64,000 nt of DNA from Agarophyton chilense (GCA_030374765.1 JARGXX010000115.1:1341501-1405500), one strand, 5' to 3'; positions 31,981 to 43,632 are shown, numbered from the stretch's first letter. The notes: a model not told the origin generated them from the letters alone. Translations and numbers: made by a program.

Positions 31981-32799
31981 ATGCGCCCGTCTCCGTGTCT
32001 TTTATGCTTCGCAGGCGCGAGGTGTTCTCTCGAGTTTGTCGTGCCATTCTTGGCGGCCCCCTCGCCATTCCGCCCTCGACGCGTCTTCGCGGCGTCGCCC
32101 TTTACAACCTCTCTCCTACTCCCCCCTCCCCTGCCAATGTCTCATCGAAGATCGGCCGTGGCCGCCGCGCATCGCGAGCCGCAGCGTCGCCACAACTATG
32201 CGCAGCAGCGCCAATCAAGCCGTTCGAATGTCCCCGACAAGCGCGAGCTCACTGCCACTCAACTTATTCTCTTCAAGCTCTTCGGTTGTTTCTCCGCCCC
32301 GGATGATTTACCCCCGCCCGACCTTAACAAGCCCATCTACCAGGCATCCAAGTCCGCCACCTCAACCACCATCAGCGCCCCTTACCGCTCCAGCCCCGAC
32401 TCGAGCGACTTTTCGCGGAAGAGAAGCATTTCCTCCACCAACACTGCCTCCACCGTCACACAAACATCGCGCCACAACGCCCCTCACGCGGCCACCAAGC
32501 AGCAATTTCCTCGAGTCATGCCGCTTGACACGCCCGTGGCTCATTTCGCATTACCCACAGTGCAAAGCCAGAATAACTTGAGGCAAACCCCGCCCACGAA
32601 GCGAGCTCAGCAACATGTCAACACTTCGCCCATTTCCGTACTACAAACCAACTCAACGCGTCCAATTTCCGCGCTTTCTCCATCGGCTTCGAATCATCAC
32701 CAAATATTGCAGTCTATTCCCCCTCCGTCCAGCAATATCACTCCGCATCACGAAGCCTCTTCATCCGTCTCCCGTCTTACCTCAATGTTCGAGCAATAA
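31981..32799 (+). CDS. Hypothetical Ser/Pro/Thr-rich protein, possible host gene
   Basis: An open frame ends at TAA 32797-32799. Two starts are possible: ATG 31981 (272 codons) or ATG 32137 (220 codons, MSHRRSAVAAAHREP). A possible 49-bp intron from GTACGT at 31966 to CTTCGCAG ending at 32014 would remove the first ATG and argue for an upstream exon. The protein is Ser/Thr/Pro/Gln-rich and looks disordered, with one hydrophobic patch (LTATQLILFKLFGCF). I recognise no domain. Support comes from length, a GC-rich upstream segment and lack of transposon similarity. It may be one exon of a longer gene. Confidence 0.4.
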   Translation: MRPSPCLLCFAGARCSLEFVVPFLAAPSPFRPRRVFAASPFTTSLLLPPPLPMSHRRSAVAAAHREPQRRHNYAQQRQSSRSNVPDKRELTATQLILFKLFGCFSAPDDLPPPDLNKPIYQASKSATSTTISAPYRSSPDSSDFSRKRSISSTNTASTVTQTSRHNAPHAATKQQFPRVMPLDTPVAHFALPTVQSQNNLRQTPPTKRAQQHVNTSPISVLQTNSTRPISALSPSASNHHQILQSIPPPSSNITPHHEASSSVSRLTSMFEQ

Positions 32800-34604
32800 C
32801 TTCGTCTTTACATATTGTTGCTTCTTTTCTATTTGTTCTGCTGGCGCTGTGTCATCTGCGAGCGCGTTCTGGTTCGCGACTCAACTGTTTTTCCTCGTGC
32901 TGATGCTGCATGGATTAGCCATTGCATCTGTCGCGTCTACAACATCATAATACTCATTACTGTGTTTATCCTTCGACTAGAAACGTAAACAGCACATCAA
33001 AACATAACATATATCTACACACCTGCCTTTATGCGCTCGATTGTCGAGTTTTATTGATGGCGTTCATCGTTCTTCCATACAGCTTACATTCGAATCAATC
33101 CCTCACAAAAAGTCTGCAGCCACTTATAGTTCCGTTCTTGAGTCAATGATGCAAATTGCCTTGGTCGCACCTTCTCACTCGTGTCCGTTTCATTTTTTCT
33201 TTCCAGACAAACCTTACGTGCAAGCTACCGCAGTCTCATCGAGCCCAGCTGATTGCACCCAGAACTAAAGTACAGTCTCCCGCTCTCCTATTTTCAACCA
33301 AAAAACCTTCCACTCCATACGTTCTTCATTTTCCCATGCGGATACCCGTCCAACACCACAACTTCTTTCTCACCCGGTTCATCTTCGAAATGGCTTACAA
33401 TAATAAACTATCCCAAATACCAAGTGCTGCAAAAAAGCCCACATATTCTCCGTTTCCTACGGTGAATCGTATCCCTCCGCTATATCTTGCTTCCGAAAGG
33501 TAAAAGTTTTTTTTTAGTTGTGATCAAGGCGCATGCTTCTATTTATCATTTTCAACCTGATTTCGCAGCCCCATTTCCATATGTGGGCAGATGTGACGAA
33601 TTAAGGGCGTCAATATCAGCAAATGCGGTCCCAAGTTCTCAGCCCTGTACGATGCAAAAATTCGCATGTACAACATCTTCATCTCCTTACGCATTGTTCG
33701 ATAGGTCTATATGCAGTCTTTTCTCGGGATCGAATTTTTATTGCTCGATGCTTTCGAAATCTAAAGGATAAGGTCGGGAAAAAAGAAGCTCGTTTTAGAT
33801 TGGCGACACAGAACAATTTTGAAACTTGATTGAAACAGAATTTGTCCTGGTTAAGGCAGGCGCAATGGTTTTTTTTAAGAATAAACCATAGATCAGCCCA
33901 TTTGCATCTCGAACCGTATCAGACATCTTTCCATTATTCGCAGTTTCCTCTTATTTCTTCACTGACCCTTTAGTGGCAAAGAGACGGACGGCTGCACTCA
34001 CCCGAGGACGGATTTGTTACTCTTAAAAGAGTGATTATATTCCTGAGGCAACATTCAAAACGAAAGGGTATGATTACAATACCAGACAGCCTTCACATTC
34101 CGCATTGAACACTAACGTCTATTTGCATCTCTCCTCCAACGAATTTGGTTCCACATCATTCCGTTTCTCTAATCTATCCATGCCTCCCAAAAGCAGCATA
34201 GATGTCCATTTAAAAGATAGAGCACTGGTTCACGCGAAAGATTCTCGAGTAGCAATTTCTCTCGAATGCTAACGAAAGTTTCAAAGGCAATGAAAGTCCA
34301 GGAGATACGATTGAAAGATTGAATACACTATCAAGAAAACAATTATTAAAAGGAACTGAACCTATCTCAACGTAGCGTAGACTGTAGGCTGGAAATGCTG
34401 GCGAAAGGTGTTATTCTAAGGTCACATCAAAACAGTTTTACACCAAAGCATCCAAAATATGGCTGTTATAATGTGCTTTCAATTGCAGCTCATTGTAATG
34501 TGTCAAGAGTCAGGAACAATAATCGGGAACAACACGCTGTGTATTCGACAAAGCTCCATTTTTTACACCAGTTTGACAAAAAGACCGATTAAATGCCATA
34601 GAAT
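32800..34604. other. Intergenic region without a supported gene
   Basis: AT-rich plus-strand sequence has short open stretches only. A possible splice pair (GTAAAAG near 33503 and TTTCGCAG near 33568) is visible, but joining the flanking frames meets a stop soon after, so I do not call a gene. No transposon similarity was found. Confidence 0.4.
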
Positions 34605-34757
34605 GGTTCTGTTATCTTCAAGGTTCTGTTAGCTTCAAGGTTCTGTTAGCTTCAAGGTTCTGTTAGCTTCAAGGTTTTGTTAGCTTCAAGGTTTTGTTAG
34701 CTTCAAGGTTCTGTTAGCTTCAAGGTTCTGTTAGCTTCAAGGTTCTGTTAGCTTCAA
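34605..34757. repeat. 17-bp minisatellite, nine units
   Basis: GGTTCTGTTAGCTTCAA is repeated nine times head to tail in exact 17-bp register. The first unit has A-T-C for A-G-C, and units five and six have TTTTG for TTCTG. No coding role is apparent. Confidence 0.97.
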
Positions 34758-35621
34758 GGTACCCTTCTGAAAGGCTTTATTTGGGCCCCTTAACAAACAA
34801 ATAAAAATCAATTTACTTGAATGGATGTACGAAGGGTAATTCAATTGGTGTGCACTTAGCCATATCATCGCCAATGAGACGGTTATCACCTCTCCCCACC
34901 CCACGCCAATCTCCATTTCCATGAGGAAGGCACGAGTCATATTTGAGACAGCTGATCTCAGGCGTCCCGTCGCTTCCCGCGTCGTCTACTGCCTCTAAAA
35001 CAAGTAGAGCACTGAACTGATACAACCGCTTTGGGGTTTTCTTGACTTTCAAAATTGCCTTAGTTCCACCACCACCTGTTTCTGCTGTTGTCTACGTTTG
35101 AACATCATACGAGTATCTCTTTTATACGCAATTCGTTTCAACTACTACTGTTTCCATAGCAAGATGTAAAGACTGATAAGACGCAGAGTGGCTGCGGTGG
35201 GTTCGATGCCCCTTCTGTTTACTGCGGGGAGGGAAAAAGCTTTTTCCGATATCCTGTGCTAACGGTACCTTGTCATGGCGACGTCTGTCTTGGATTTCAA
35301 AAATGCTTTCGAACCAGGACACACCCGTTCGGACGTTTTCTATTCTAGCCTATCTCCCAAACGGAAGGTTCTGAAACCAACTGCAGTTCGTATTTTGTTA
35401 CACTCCCCTCTTTCAAAGCCCTAAAAGGCTTTTGGCTTTTTGAATTAGATATGGAAGAGTGCTGTTTCTGTTGATAAGAGCAAGTCTACCAGTGTGTTAA
35501 AATATAGCAACCCGACTTCAAAATACCTTCCAGGGCTGGGTATTGTGGAACAGCTTTGACCCAAAGCTCACGCAGGGTAATTCATTTTAAATGCAAATCA
35601 ATAAAAAAAAGGCTTTATGTA
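34758..35621. other. Unassigned spacer
   Basis: A minus-strand open stretch of about 79 codons (34813-35052) is unrecognised. No repeat, RNA gene or transposon match is seen before the mariner element at 35622. Confidence 0.4.
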
Positions 35622-36866
35622 CAGTGCCTTTCAAAAACAAATCCCTTTACAAAAACTGGGCCAAAAAGGCATTTCACGTACTGTAGAGCACATTTCACGA
35701 CAACTAAAAACAACCAAGTCAATAACACTGTTTCAAAAGTATATCCTTTATACAATCATTAGCTCAATTATGGCTCGTGGCGCACCTCTGACACGTTCTG
35801 AACAGCTGGAAATCATGGAATTAGTAGGTAAGGGTATGATTTCAGCAGATATAGCCCGAAAACTCAAGCGCAGCCCAACAACAATCATCAACTTCATCAA
35901 AAACCTCGCTACATACGGGACAAAGAGTTCAACTGGCCGTCCTACGTCACTATCCCCGGACGATAAGCGTATAATTAAGCAAGAACTATGCCGGAACACT
36001 TCATCTTGCGGAAACCTTGACAAAAATCTTATTTTTCCTCGATCAAGATCTATAATATGAAGTAAAGTCAACCGTCAAAATTGTTCAAGTACACAAAAAT
36101 GAGGAAAACTTTTTTTAAAAGATAATCACAAGAATATAGAATATTCGAGTTAAATGTTGTGCTCAAAAGGCTTATTGGAAAACGAAATGGAATAATGTTA
36201 TTTTTTCCGACGAAAAAAATTTTAACCTTGATGGTCCTGATTTCTATTAAAATTATTGGCATGATCTACGAAAAGAAAAGAAAGAATTTGTGACCAGGAA
36301 TTCAGAAGGCGCATCAGTAATGGTTTGGGCTGGAATCTACACAAAAGGAGCAACTGATATGGCTTTTGTTGAAACTACAATGAACTCTGAGAAGTATGCT
36401 GAGGTTCTAGAAAACTATCTTTTACCTTTTTCATACTGTATGCACGGAGAAGAATTCATTTTTTAGCAAGATCATGTACCTGTGCATAAGTCTAATTCTA
36501 TGAAACAGTGGTTCAATAGTCTAAATATGTCGGTTATGGAATGGCCTGCGCGCTCTCCTGACCTCAACCCTATCGAAAACGTTTGGAGAATGTTGGCCCG
36601 AATGATTTATGAGAAGGAAAAGCATTTTGATACAGTTTTTGTTCTAAAAAATGTATCAAAGATTGCTGGGAAAGTATTGACTGTAATGCCATCAATTCTT
36701 TTATAGAATCAATTCCAAAGCGTTTTTATAAGTGTTATGCAGGCTAAAGGAGCAAAAATAAAACACTGAACTCGCGATAGAATATAAGGGATGCAATGAA
36801 TGTTATGTTTTTGAAACAGTTTTTTTACTTGAAAATTTTTTCCCACTGATTTTGTTAGGTTTACTG
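35622..36866 (+). mobile_element. Mariner-like element 2
   Basis: TA at 35620-35621 and 36867-36868 flank about 1245 bp. The left end is CAGTGCCTTTCAAAAACAA; the right end in reverse is CAGTAAACCTAACAAAATC, only partly matching, so the inverted repeats are diverged. The length is normal for mariner. A decayed transposase occupies the plus strand. Confidence 0.75.
35770..36769 (+). pseudogene. Mariner-like transposase 2 (DD34E), decayed
   Basis: It starts MARGAPLTRSEQLEIMELV and has a helix-turn-helix (ISADIARKLKRS) followed by a GRPTSLSPDD linker. After frame loss near 36010 the core resumes with IFSDEKNFNLDGPD, then QDHVPVHKS and SPDLNPIENVW. Thirty-four residues separate the second Asp and the Glu. 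Stops occur within the YWHD region, before QDH and near 36704. It is related to element 1 at 28626 but is a separate, diverged copy. Confidence 0.87.
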
Positions 36867-37879
36867 TAGCCAGAACCTGGATTTTTGGAAAATTTGCGAG
36901 AGGGATATGACTTTGAAACAGACTTTACGTGGAACATTTGGCCGGACTTTCATTTTGTGAGGCCTTAGCTTTGATCCTCCCGAGTCATTTTTTCTCTGGA
37001 CCCTCGGTTATGGCCTTTTCAAGACGTCAAGGGCATTGGGGAACATTTTTTTTCCTTGGCGAGGAGAATCCAGTGACTCCATTGCGGGTCGTCGAAACAC
37101 GATCGGTCCCTCCTGGATTATTTATAGACTAGCTCATAAGTACAAGGCAATTCTTAAATTCATGTCGTGAAATGTCAGCAACCCTTGGAGGCAACAATCT
37201 TATTCCAGGTCAACATTTTTCACACAGTCAACCTCATCATCTCAACTCTTATTTTTACCGACAGTCGTTAACCCTCTATTGATCACACCCGCCGGGAAGT
37301 TCTCAGCTACAAACGCATTAGAAATGTAGCAATTGATCATCTAAAAAAAGTGTTTGTGCTGATGATCCAGGATCATTTCAAGAGTTCTGCCTAATCTTCT
37401 GTCGTTTCTTCCAGCGTGCACTATCTGTACATTTGCACTATACTTGAGGTTTTGTTTCCTTTCGAACAGGCTTTTTCTATCTCTCTCTTAAAGTTTTTTT
37501 CGCGCTCCTTTGCTCACTCTTGCAGCTTTCGTTTTTGTTTCTTTTATTCAAGCAAACGATTTTGAGCTGCGTTTTTCTTGCACTTGGCCCTGCGATTTTT
37601 CTCGTTTCTCGCTTTTTTGAATTATTTCTTCCAGATTCGATTCGATAACCTCTTCATGATTGAATTAAACGGAGTAACTTCCTTTCGATAGAACTGTAAT
37701 GTCCATGATGGTGACTTTAATCTTCACTATTCTTGTTCTGTTGGTGTTTTACCAACAGATATGAGCTCTACACCTTCGTTTACGAAGCGTACAATGTCTT
37801 TGATACCAGTGATGCTCTCCGATATCCTATTTTTCTTATAAACCATGCCAAGGATGTTTCTTTTGGTTTTCAAGTCAGC
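36867..37879. other. Intergenic, no supported gene
   Basis: AT-rich, pyrimidine-rich sequence with no long open frame on either strand and no match to the elements in this window. Confidence 0.45.
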
Positions 37880-39277
37880 CTGTCTCTGGGATTAACGTCT
37901 ACGCCCGTCGAATTCTACGTATTTTTCTCCATTTTCTTTGACCCAGTAGAGAAAGCGTAAATCCGTTGGCCACAAATCAAATGCACAAAATGCCTTAATC
38001 ACCAAAGGCATTGCCACCGCCCTGCATCCTGCTTCTCACAGTTTCAGCTTTGTTTCGAAAGCACTGAAGTCAACGAAAGAAAACTGGTTCAGATTGGCGT
38101 AGGTCAGATTGACCGTCTCTTTGAACCGATTGTTATTCGACTTATCATAGGTTTGCAAGAAATGAGATGTGTTCGAAAGACTTTGATGTTGGTTCCTTTG
38201 CTGTACTCAATCATGCACCACCGTTTCTTGACTTATGCCCTGCCAATCAGAGCAACATTATCTTACCATTCATTTACTTCTCTGCATACCGCCTAACATT
38301 ATCAATGACAACTGGAAATGTAGTAATTGGCATAGAGCTATTCTTTGTTCTTACAATAAAAATATTCTTTGGGAACCAGTCCTCTTGTGAAAACCAGTAC
38401 GGCTTACGAGTTGGATCTTTAAATAAGTAGAATATCTGCGGCTCAAAACATCGCGTCATCGTTTGAATTCCGGAGAAAATATAGAAAAGATGCAAACCAT
38501 GACCTGATGAAAAAGCAGTAACAACAGCTGTCAGTTGCCTCGCCCGACTGTCCCATGTTATTTTGAACCCTCCATTGTTAGTATTGCATGCGACAAAAGC
38601 CTTTTCTGTCTTCGATTCTTTGCTACTTACCAATTTTCCATCCATGTTCCAGATACAGTCCGGGTCATCCAAAATACCCGGGTTTTGTTTGTTTCATAGT
38701 TAAATGGCATTTATAACTGGCTGGACATTTTCAGGATCTTTTGCAGCGAGCTTGGCTCTTCCTTCTCCTTCCATCTTCCTAAATTTGACGTCCAGATGTT
38801 CGGAACGAATGGGTCCGACCAATTGATCAGACAGGCATCCTTCCGGAAACCATTCAGTTCCGTCGTTGGAAATGCCTGCTAAAATTGCATTCAATGTTTT
38901 TTTGAGACCGCGAAGCAATGATTTGCAATCATGAGATCCCCAAATTCCCGCTCTTGATAATATCTGAGCATAGTCTTACGTTTTCTTGTGATATGGTAGA
39001 AGGCATCGTCATATATTTTGCCTTCAGTTTGGCCCCTTGCTACTTTGACTTTGAGCCTCGAAAGTGTTCCGTGCCCAAGCTTGGTGATAGAGGATATAGG
39101 ACGCAGTCCTACTGGCTGAGTCAAAATCGCAATGGAATTCTGTCGCTGGGCTCCGATCTCATCTACTGAAGTTGTTCGAAGCTTTATTTTAAACTTTTGC
39201 TTTCTCATTGACGGTGTGACTATCTTCAAGATTGTGCTGCAGTTTCCTGAAGATGAACATGCCGCATATTTCTGCAA
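37880..39277 (-). pseudogene. CENP-B/pogo-like DDE transposase, decayed
   Basis: In minus sense the order is a putative HTH segment (GLRPISSITKLGHGTLSRLK, near 39080), a second DNA-binding-like part (RYYQEREFGDLMIANHC), then the catalytic-like IWNMDGKLV near 38650 (the usual word is NMDET), a downstream QLTAVVTAFSSGHG strand and FYIFSG, a GHKSRN segment near 38240, FLQTYD with a following FK (usually LQPLDV..F..K), and AFCAFDLWPTD near 37960. This block order is that of DDE_1-type transposases and their domesticated relatives. The conserved glutamate after NMD is replaced and several stops are present. The identification is by motif order, not overall similarity. Confidence 0.6.
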
Positions 39278-40260
39278 TCACCATTTGTATGATTCGGTCA
39301 TATCAGTTTTGGGCTCTTTTCAATTGAATTTTGGTGTTGTTTGCCTCTTCCATTGAATGAAATTCTTGTAAAATTAGATCAAGTATCATTGTTGCATTTA
39401 CCGATCCATCTGAAAAAGAAAGCGAGCTTATTTCTTCAAATGCAAAACTGATAGGGCTTCAAAGACATCAAGGAGGGTTTTCTACGAGCTTTGATGGCTA
39501 TTAGTGGATATAGCGGTCTCTCCATGGTTAAAAGCACAAGCTTCCCAAATTAGGCTTGATCCATACTGACCTTCACTGAGAGGTACAAAGAACTATAGCG
39601 ATGTGCCTAACGAGCAAGAATACCAGACGGGTGCCATTTGTCTCACATTGACAATAGCCCTCCTTCTCTTTGTTTAAAGTCTGCCAACCATTTTGCGGAC
39701 TGCTTACAAATAACAAAAAAGCCAAAAGGCATTTATCCTTGTCCGCATGACGCTCGCAAACTACTGCTTGTGCCAAATGATCTCCATCCTCCGGATTTGG
39801 CCATTATTTGCATCAAAATTGCCGTGAATAGAGAAAATGAAACATTTTTCGCGTATGTCCGGACCCGTAGAGCAGCTGTTGTTGCGTTACTTGAAGTTAA
39901 ACCCATAATTCAAAATAATCACAAACCGAAGCGCAAATGCTGAAAACCAGGTACGCAGAACTTTTATAGGGGTCTTTGCATTTAAAAATAAAGATTTTCT
40001 TCGCCCCCATTCTGTGTACTCTCTTGAATATTTTTGGCATTGTTTTTTAGTTTCTCAAACTGTGTTCTAAAATCTTTTACATGATCTAGCTTTTTCATAT
40101 CCAAAAACTTGGGACCGTTCAAGTAATTTTGTTTTAAGAAGGAGAATTAAGCCCGAAAATAAGCTACTCGCCTGTTTATTGCTTCTTGATACAGGTAGAT
40201 CTTTCAACGATTTAGACCATGGTTATCATATGAAATCGGAAACTACATGAAAGTACTTCG
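39278..40260. other. Intergenic, no supported gene
   Basis: About 1 kb without a recognisable gene or repeat. A plus-strand open stretch of about 100 codons (39638-39943) has no motif. Confidence 0.4.
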
Positions 40261-40635
40261 TGTGAAGGAGCAACAATAAGCCACAGTCACCGGGGCCAGA
40301 GGTATCTTACAGACGCCACTTGGATGGCCGACCTCAGCTGGGCTCATTCAGACTATTATTTTATGTTAATTAGTGTAATACACTAGCTCAACAATACCAG
40401 GGAGATCCCAGCGCCTCGACATTGCAATTTTTTGGCTCGAGTGACGCTTCTCCATTAGAGTAAATTAGACACCGTCAGAATACTAAATTAGCCCCTGTGG
40501 TACACTAGTTCTACCAATTGGGTTTCAAGCCATCGTTTCCGTAGCTTCAGTATGTAGGACTTCGCAGTAAACGCCAGCCCATTGCCCCAAGAACTCTGGG
40601 TCCCTGCCTTATATTTTGGTCCTACAGCTTAGAAT
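40261..40635 (+). repeat. Partial family C LTR
   Basis: It starts TGTGAAGGAGCAACAA and matches the other family C LTRs for about 340 bp, including GGTATCTTACA, TTAGTGTAATA and AGTGACGCTTCTCC. The distal end is missing where element 3 begins, and the expected continuation was not found beyond 51446, so the LTR was truncated before or at that insertion. Confidence 0.8.
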
Positions 40636-41269
40636 TGTCGTATGGTGGCAGAAGGTTTGACCTTTGGGGTTGTCGATATACTACACTGGCCTTGAAGGTG
40701 ATGGATGCGAGGGATCATCGGCCATGCAGCTCCGGGCGAGCTACCATCTAGAAGTTGTCAGCCACGTGTAGTGTTGACATGTACCTTCTGGTTGAGTAAT
40801 TGCTAGTAATTGTAATTGTAATTATACTTATTTTAGTACAGTAGTGGAGCGGCCACCTGGCACTGTAGCCAGTGTTGGCCAGGTCTCTGACACTAGGTCA
40901 GAGACCGTGCCTTGCTGGCACCTCCCGGGTGATCTGGAGAGTGCAGTCCACAGCATATAGGGAACTGCACCTCCCCCATCCTAATCAGATAAAGAGAGGC
41001 ACCACTTGGGTCACGACTATACCTTTTGGTTCATCGTTTCTCAACTACCATACAGGCTTTCCCGCGCGTCGACGCCTACCATAGTTCATATACACGTTAT
41101 AGGCTAGTTGCCCTGCCGTTTGCCCCTGCGGGTTTTTACGGTGCCCTGTTACCATCGAGGTTCACTACGTCTACGTTCTAAGGTTGAGTGTCAACACGCT
41201 CCCTACGGTTGAGCGTCACTACGCTCCCGAGACAAGACAGTAGCATAGCCCAGAGGTGATTGTACGACA
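40636..41269 (+). repeat. 5' LTR of element 3 (family B)
   Basis: This 634-bp LTR has a TATA-like CATATAG at 40954-40960. Near the 3' end GGTTGAG-CGTCA-CGCTCCC-type sequence is duplicated in tandem, accounting for the 25 bp by which it exceeds the other family B LTRs. Confidence 0.93.
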
Positions 41270-41272
41270 TTT

Positions 41273-41290
41273 TGGTCTCCCGACTTGGAA
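41273..41290 (+). other. Primer binding site of element 3
   Basis: TGGTCTCCCGACTTGGAA starts three bases after the LTR and differs from the element 1 site by one base. The same tRNA-Tyr-like primer is inferred. Confidence 0.78.
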
Positions 41291-41416
41291 AGTATTTTTA
41301 GGTTTCGTCGTACCTTTACGGTTCACAGGAGATTCCGAGAAGGATTGGACGCTCGTACACCTATTTGGTTTCAGGATATCCCGCAAATCAATACAGGATA
41401 CCACTATTGGTCACAA

Positions 41417-43630
41417 ATGGAACGACCTAAAAGGAATACGCGTGGTGCGAGCGCCCCGCCAAGCCATAAAATTCTTAAAGGAGCCCCGTCGGGTCAGCCG
41501 ATTCTGGAAAACACCGAGGAGCTGCTCCGGCACCATCGGGACAAAACCGTAAAGGTACATGGTCCGCCGCCTATGGCAACGGAACCTGAAAGGGAATTAC
41601 CAATTGAGGTTGTAGCGGAGGAGCTATGGCCTCAGCTCGAAGAGCGAGCGAAAGCACTCGTCACCCTCGCGGTCGAGGATTCACTAACCGTAAAGGAGAA
41701 GTCGGATACCCGGATGGTTCCGCCCTCAATGGACGTCGATGCATTTACCCGTATTATGGTTGACCGAGCAGCTCAAGAGCTGTCGGAAAGGAGACCTGAA
41801 ATGGTGAAACAGTATCTCTTTACAGATGCTAGGGAGCATGTTTACCGCGTTGTGCACTACCTTTGGGTTTCCAAGGGATTCGCAGAATTCCGACCTACAC
41901 AGGTGAAGATCGCAAAGCGCGTATCACAAGGGTTCCAAATGGCTAATTCCACCCATTCCAAACACTTACCTACTGATAGTGAGTACCTACAAGGTCCAAG
42001 TCAGAGTCAAGAGGTCCCAGGGAAGGTAGATCCTCAAGACATTTATCTGCCACCAATTACTGGTTTCGTTCAAAAGGATACCCATGGAGGTAATCCCAAG
42101 GACGATTCGTCTGACTCGTTGAATGAGCGAAGAAGAAAACGAAAAGGGAAGAAGCGGAGGACGACGGGGGGAAAGAATCGAGAGAATGATTCAGACCCCA
42201 ATTCGTCAGACTCCAGTTCCGATACGAGTTCATCGTCGGATGATGACCGTAAAGGTATGAAGAAGAAGAAACCGAACAGATCGACGAAGAAGTCGTCGAA
42301 AATGAATCGAAAGGGGGAAAAGCGATACAAAGACTCGCCGGACTCTGAGTCGGACACCGAAATAGACCTGGAGGTGCACCGACCTTTGAACGATATGTTC
42401 CGCAAAGCGGTTGATTACAGGACTTATCGGTTGATCAACAAGTCTTCTGAATACACCTAAGAGGTTGCTAAGAAGATAACTAAGCACCACAAGAAGCTCA
42501 GCTTCCAAATGGATGACACAACCTTCACAGGTACGGATCTTATTGCGGTAATTGAGTTTCTACAGAAGTCCAAGCTTGCATGTGACCAAAATGGGGTTTC
42601 CGAGGGCGCTCCTATGTGGATATTTCAGTTTTACATGAAAGGAAAAGCATACTACTTGCTGCAGGGTAGGCTCCGCGGCAATACCTTAGCGATGGATCAG
42701 GATGGCACAGAGATGTTGGAGTCATACACAGAAGTGGTCAATTTCCTTTCGGAAACATACGCCACCGATGAGGTTATCGAAGAGGCTTATTCGGAAGTTC
42801 TCGCCTACCATCAAAGGTCTGGGCAAACCGAATCGGAGTTTTCGCTCCCGCTGTGGAATCTGGCAACCCATTGTGGTAATGTGTTCACTACCTCTAGGTT
42901 AAAGTCGCTATTTGCCGACAATGTCGAAAAAGCGATCCGTTCCCAGGTACGCAATTACCTGGCCACTAACCGAAAGGTAGACTACAATGGGCTGGATCGG
43001 TACTCCCAAAGCCTTGGAGATACCCTTCGGTTGGGAAAGAGACCAGCCGTGCCTCCAACCTCGACGAAGGATAAACCGAAAAGGTCGGTCTTGGAAATTG
43101 AAGATACCACAACCTCAGAGGGTAGCTCGCACCTCGAAGTACCTACAGGGACCGCTATCAACTTGGTAGCGACCCAGGGGCTGTTCTCGAAACCTTCGAC
43201 GGTAGGAAATTGGTCGTCAACGCGTACACCAAACTTGGTACGACCGCCGCCATGTGCGATGAGCTCGCAGAGGATGCAGGGAGCGAGCTCCCATAACTCG
43301 CCACCCATATCCTATGCCACTGCTCCTACCAACCAGGTTTCGAAGCCCCCCTCAATGGTAACACGAGACCCCCAAACTGGAGGCCTCGTTTGCTGGTTTT
43401 GTCTCGCGACAGTCCATTTGGCAAACAATGGCGCTAACTTACCTGGAGGAATGAGAGACAAGTTGATTCACGCTCGCATGCAGAATCACCAATGCCTTTA
43501 TTGGTCTTCATTGCAAGCACCAAATAGGTTCCAACCCCGTACACCGGTACATGTCAATACCATCGAGGAAACACCAAACTTGGACTCAACCCCTCCCGTA
43601 CATGAGGAAAACACCGAACAGTTAGCTTAA
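41417..43630 (+). pseudogene. gag: Element 3 gag
   Basis: The start is ATG 41417 (MERPKRNTRGAS), aligned with the element 2 start MEQPTRDTRGAS; an upstream in-frame ATG at 41285 overlaps the primer binding site and is unlikely. There is one nonsense change, TAA 42458-42460, where element 2 has CAA. The acidic Ser/Asp and Lys-rich tracts are at about 42100-42340 and the capsid-like region at 42500-43000. The zinc knuckle CWFCLATVH (near 43390) again lacks its last cysteine. The stop TAA (43628-43630) overlaps the pol ATG. Confidence 0.88.
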
Positions 43631-43632
43631 TG
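43606..43632 (+). promoter_or_regulatory. Gag/pol coupling signal of element 3: GGAAAAC and TAATG
   Basis: GGAAAAC (43606-43612) lies 15 bases before the gag stop, and the -1 frame is open from there through the pol ATG. The stop and start overlap as TAATG (43628-43632). Element 2 has both features. Either -1 frameshifting or termination-reinitiation, as described for UAAUG in the SART1 retrotransposon, could express pol. Confidence 0.55.

Noticed and set aside
33156-33771. Two-exon host gene around a possible intron 33503-33568
   Set aside because: Splicing the flanking frames meets a stop after a few codons and no domain is recognisable.
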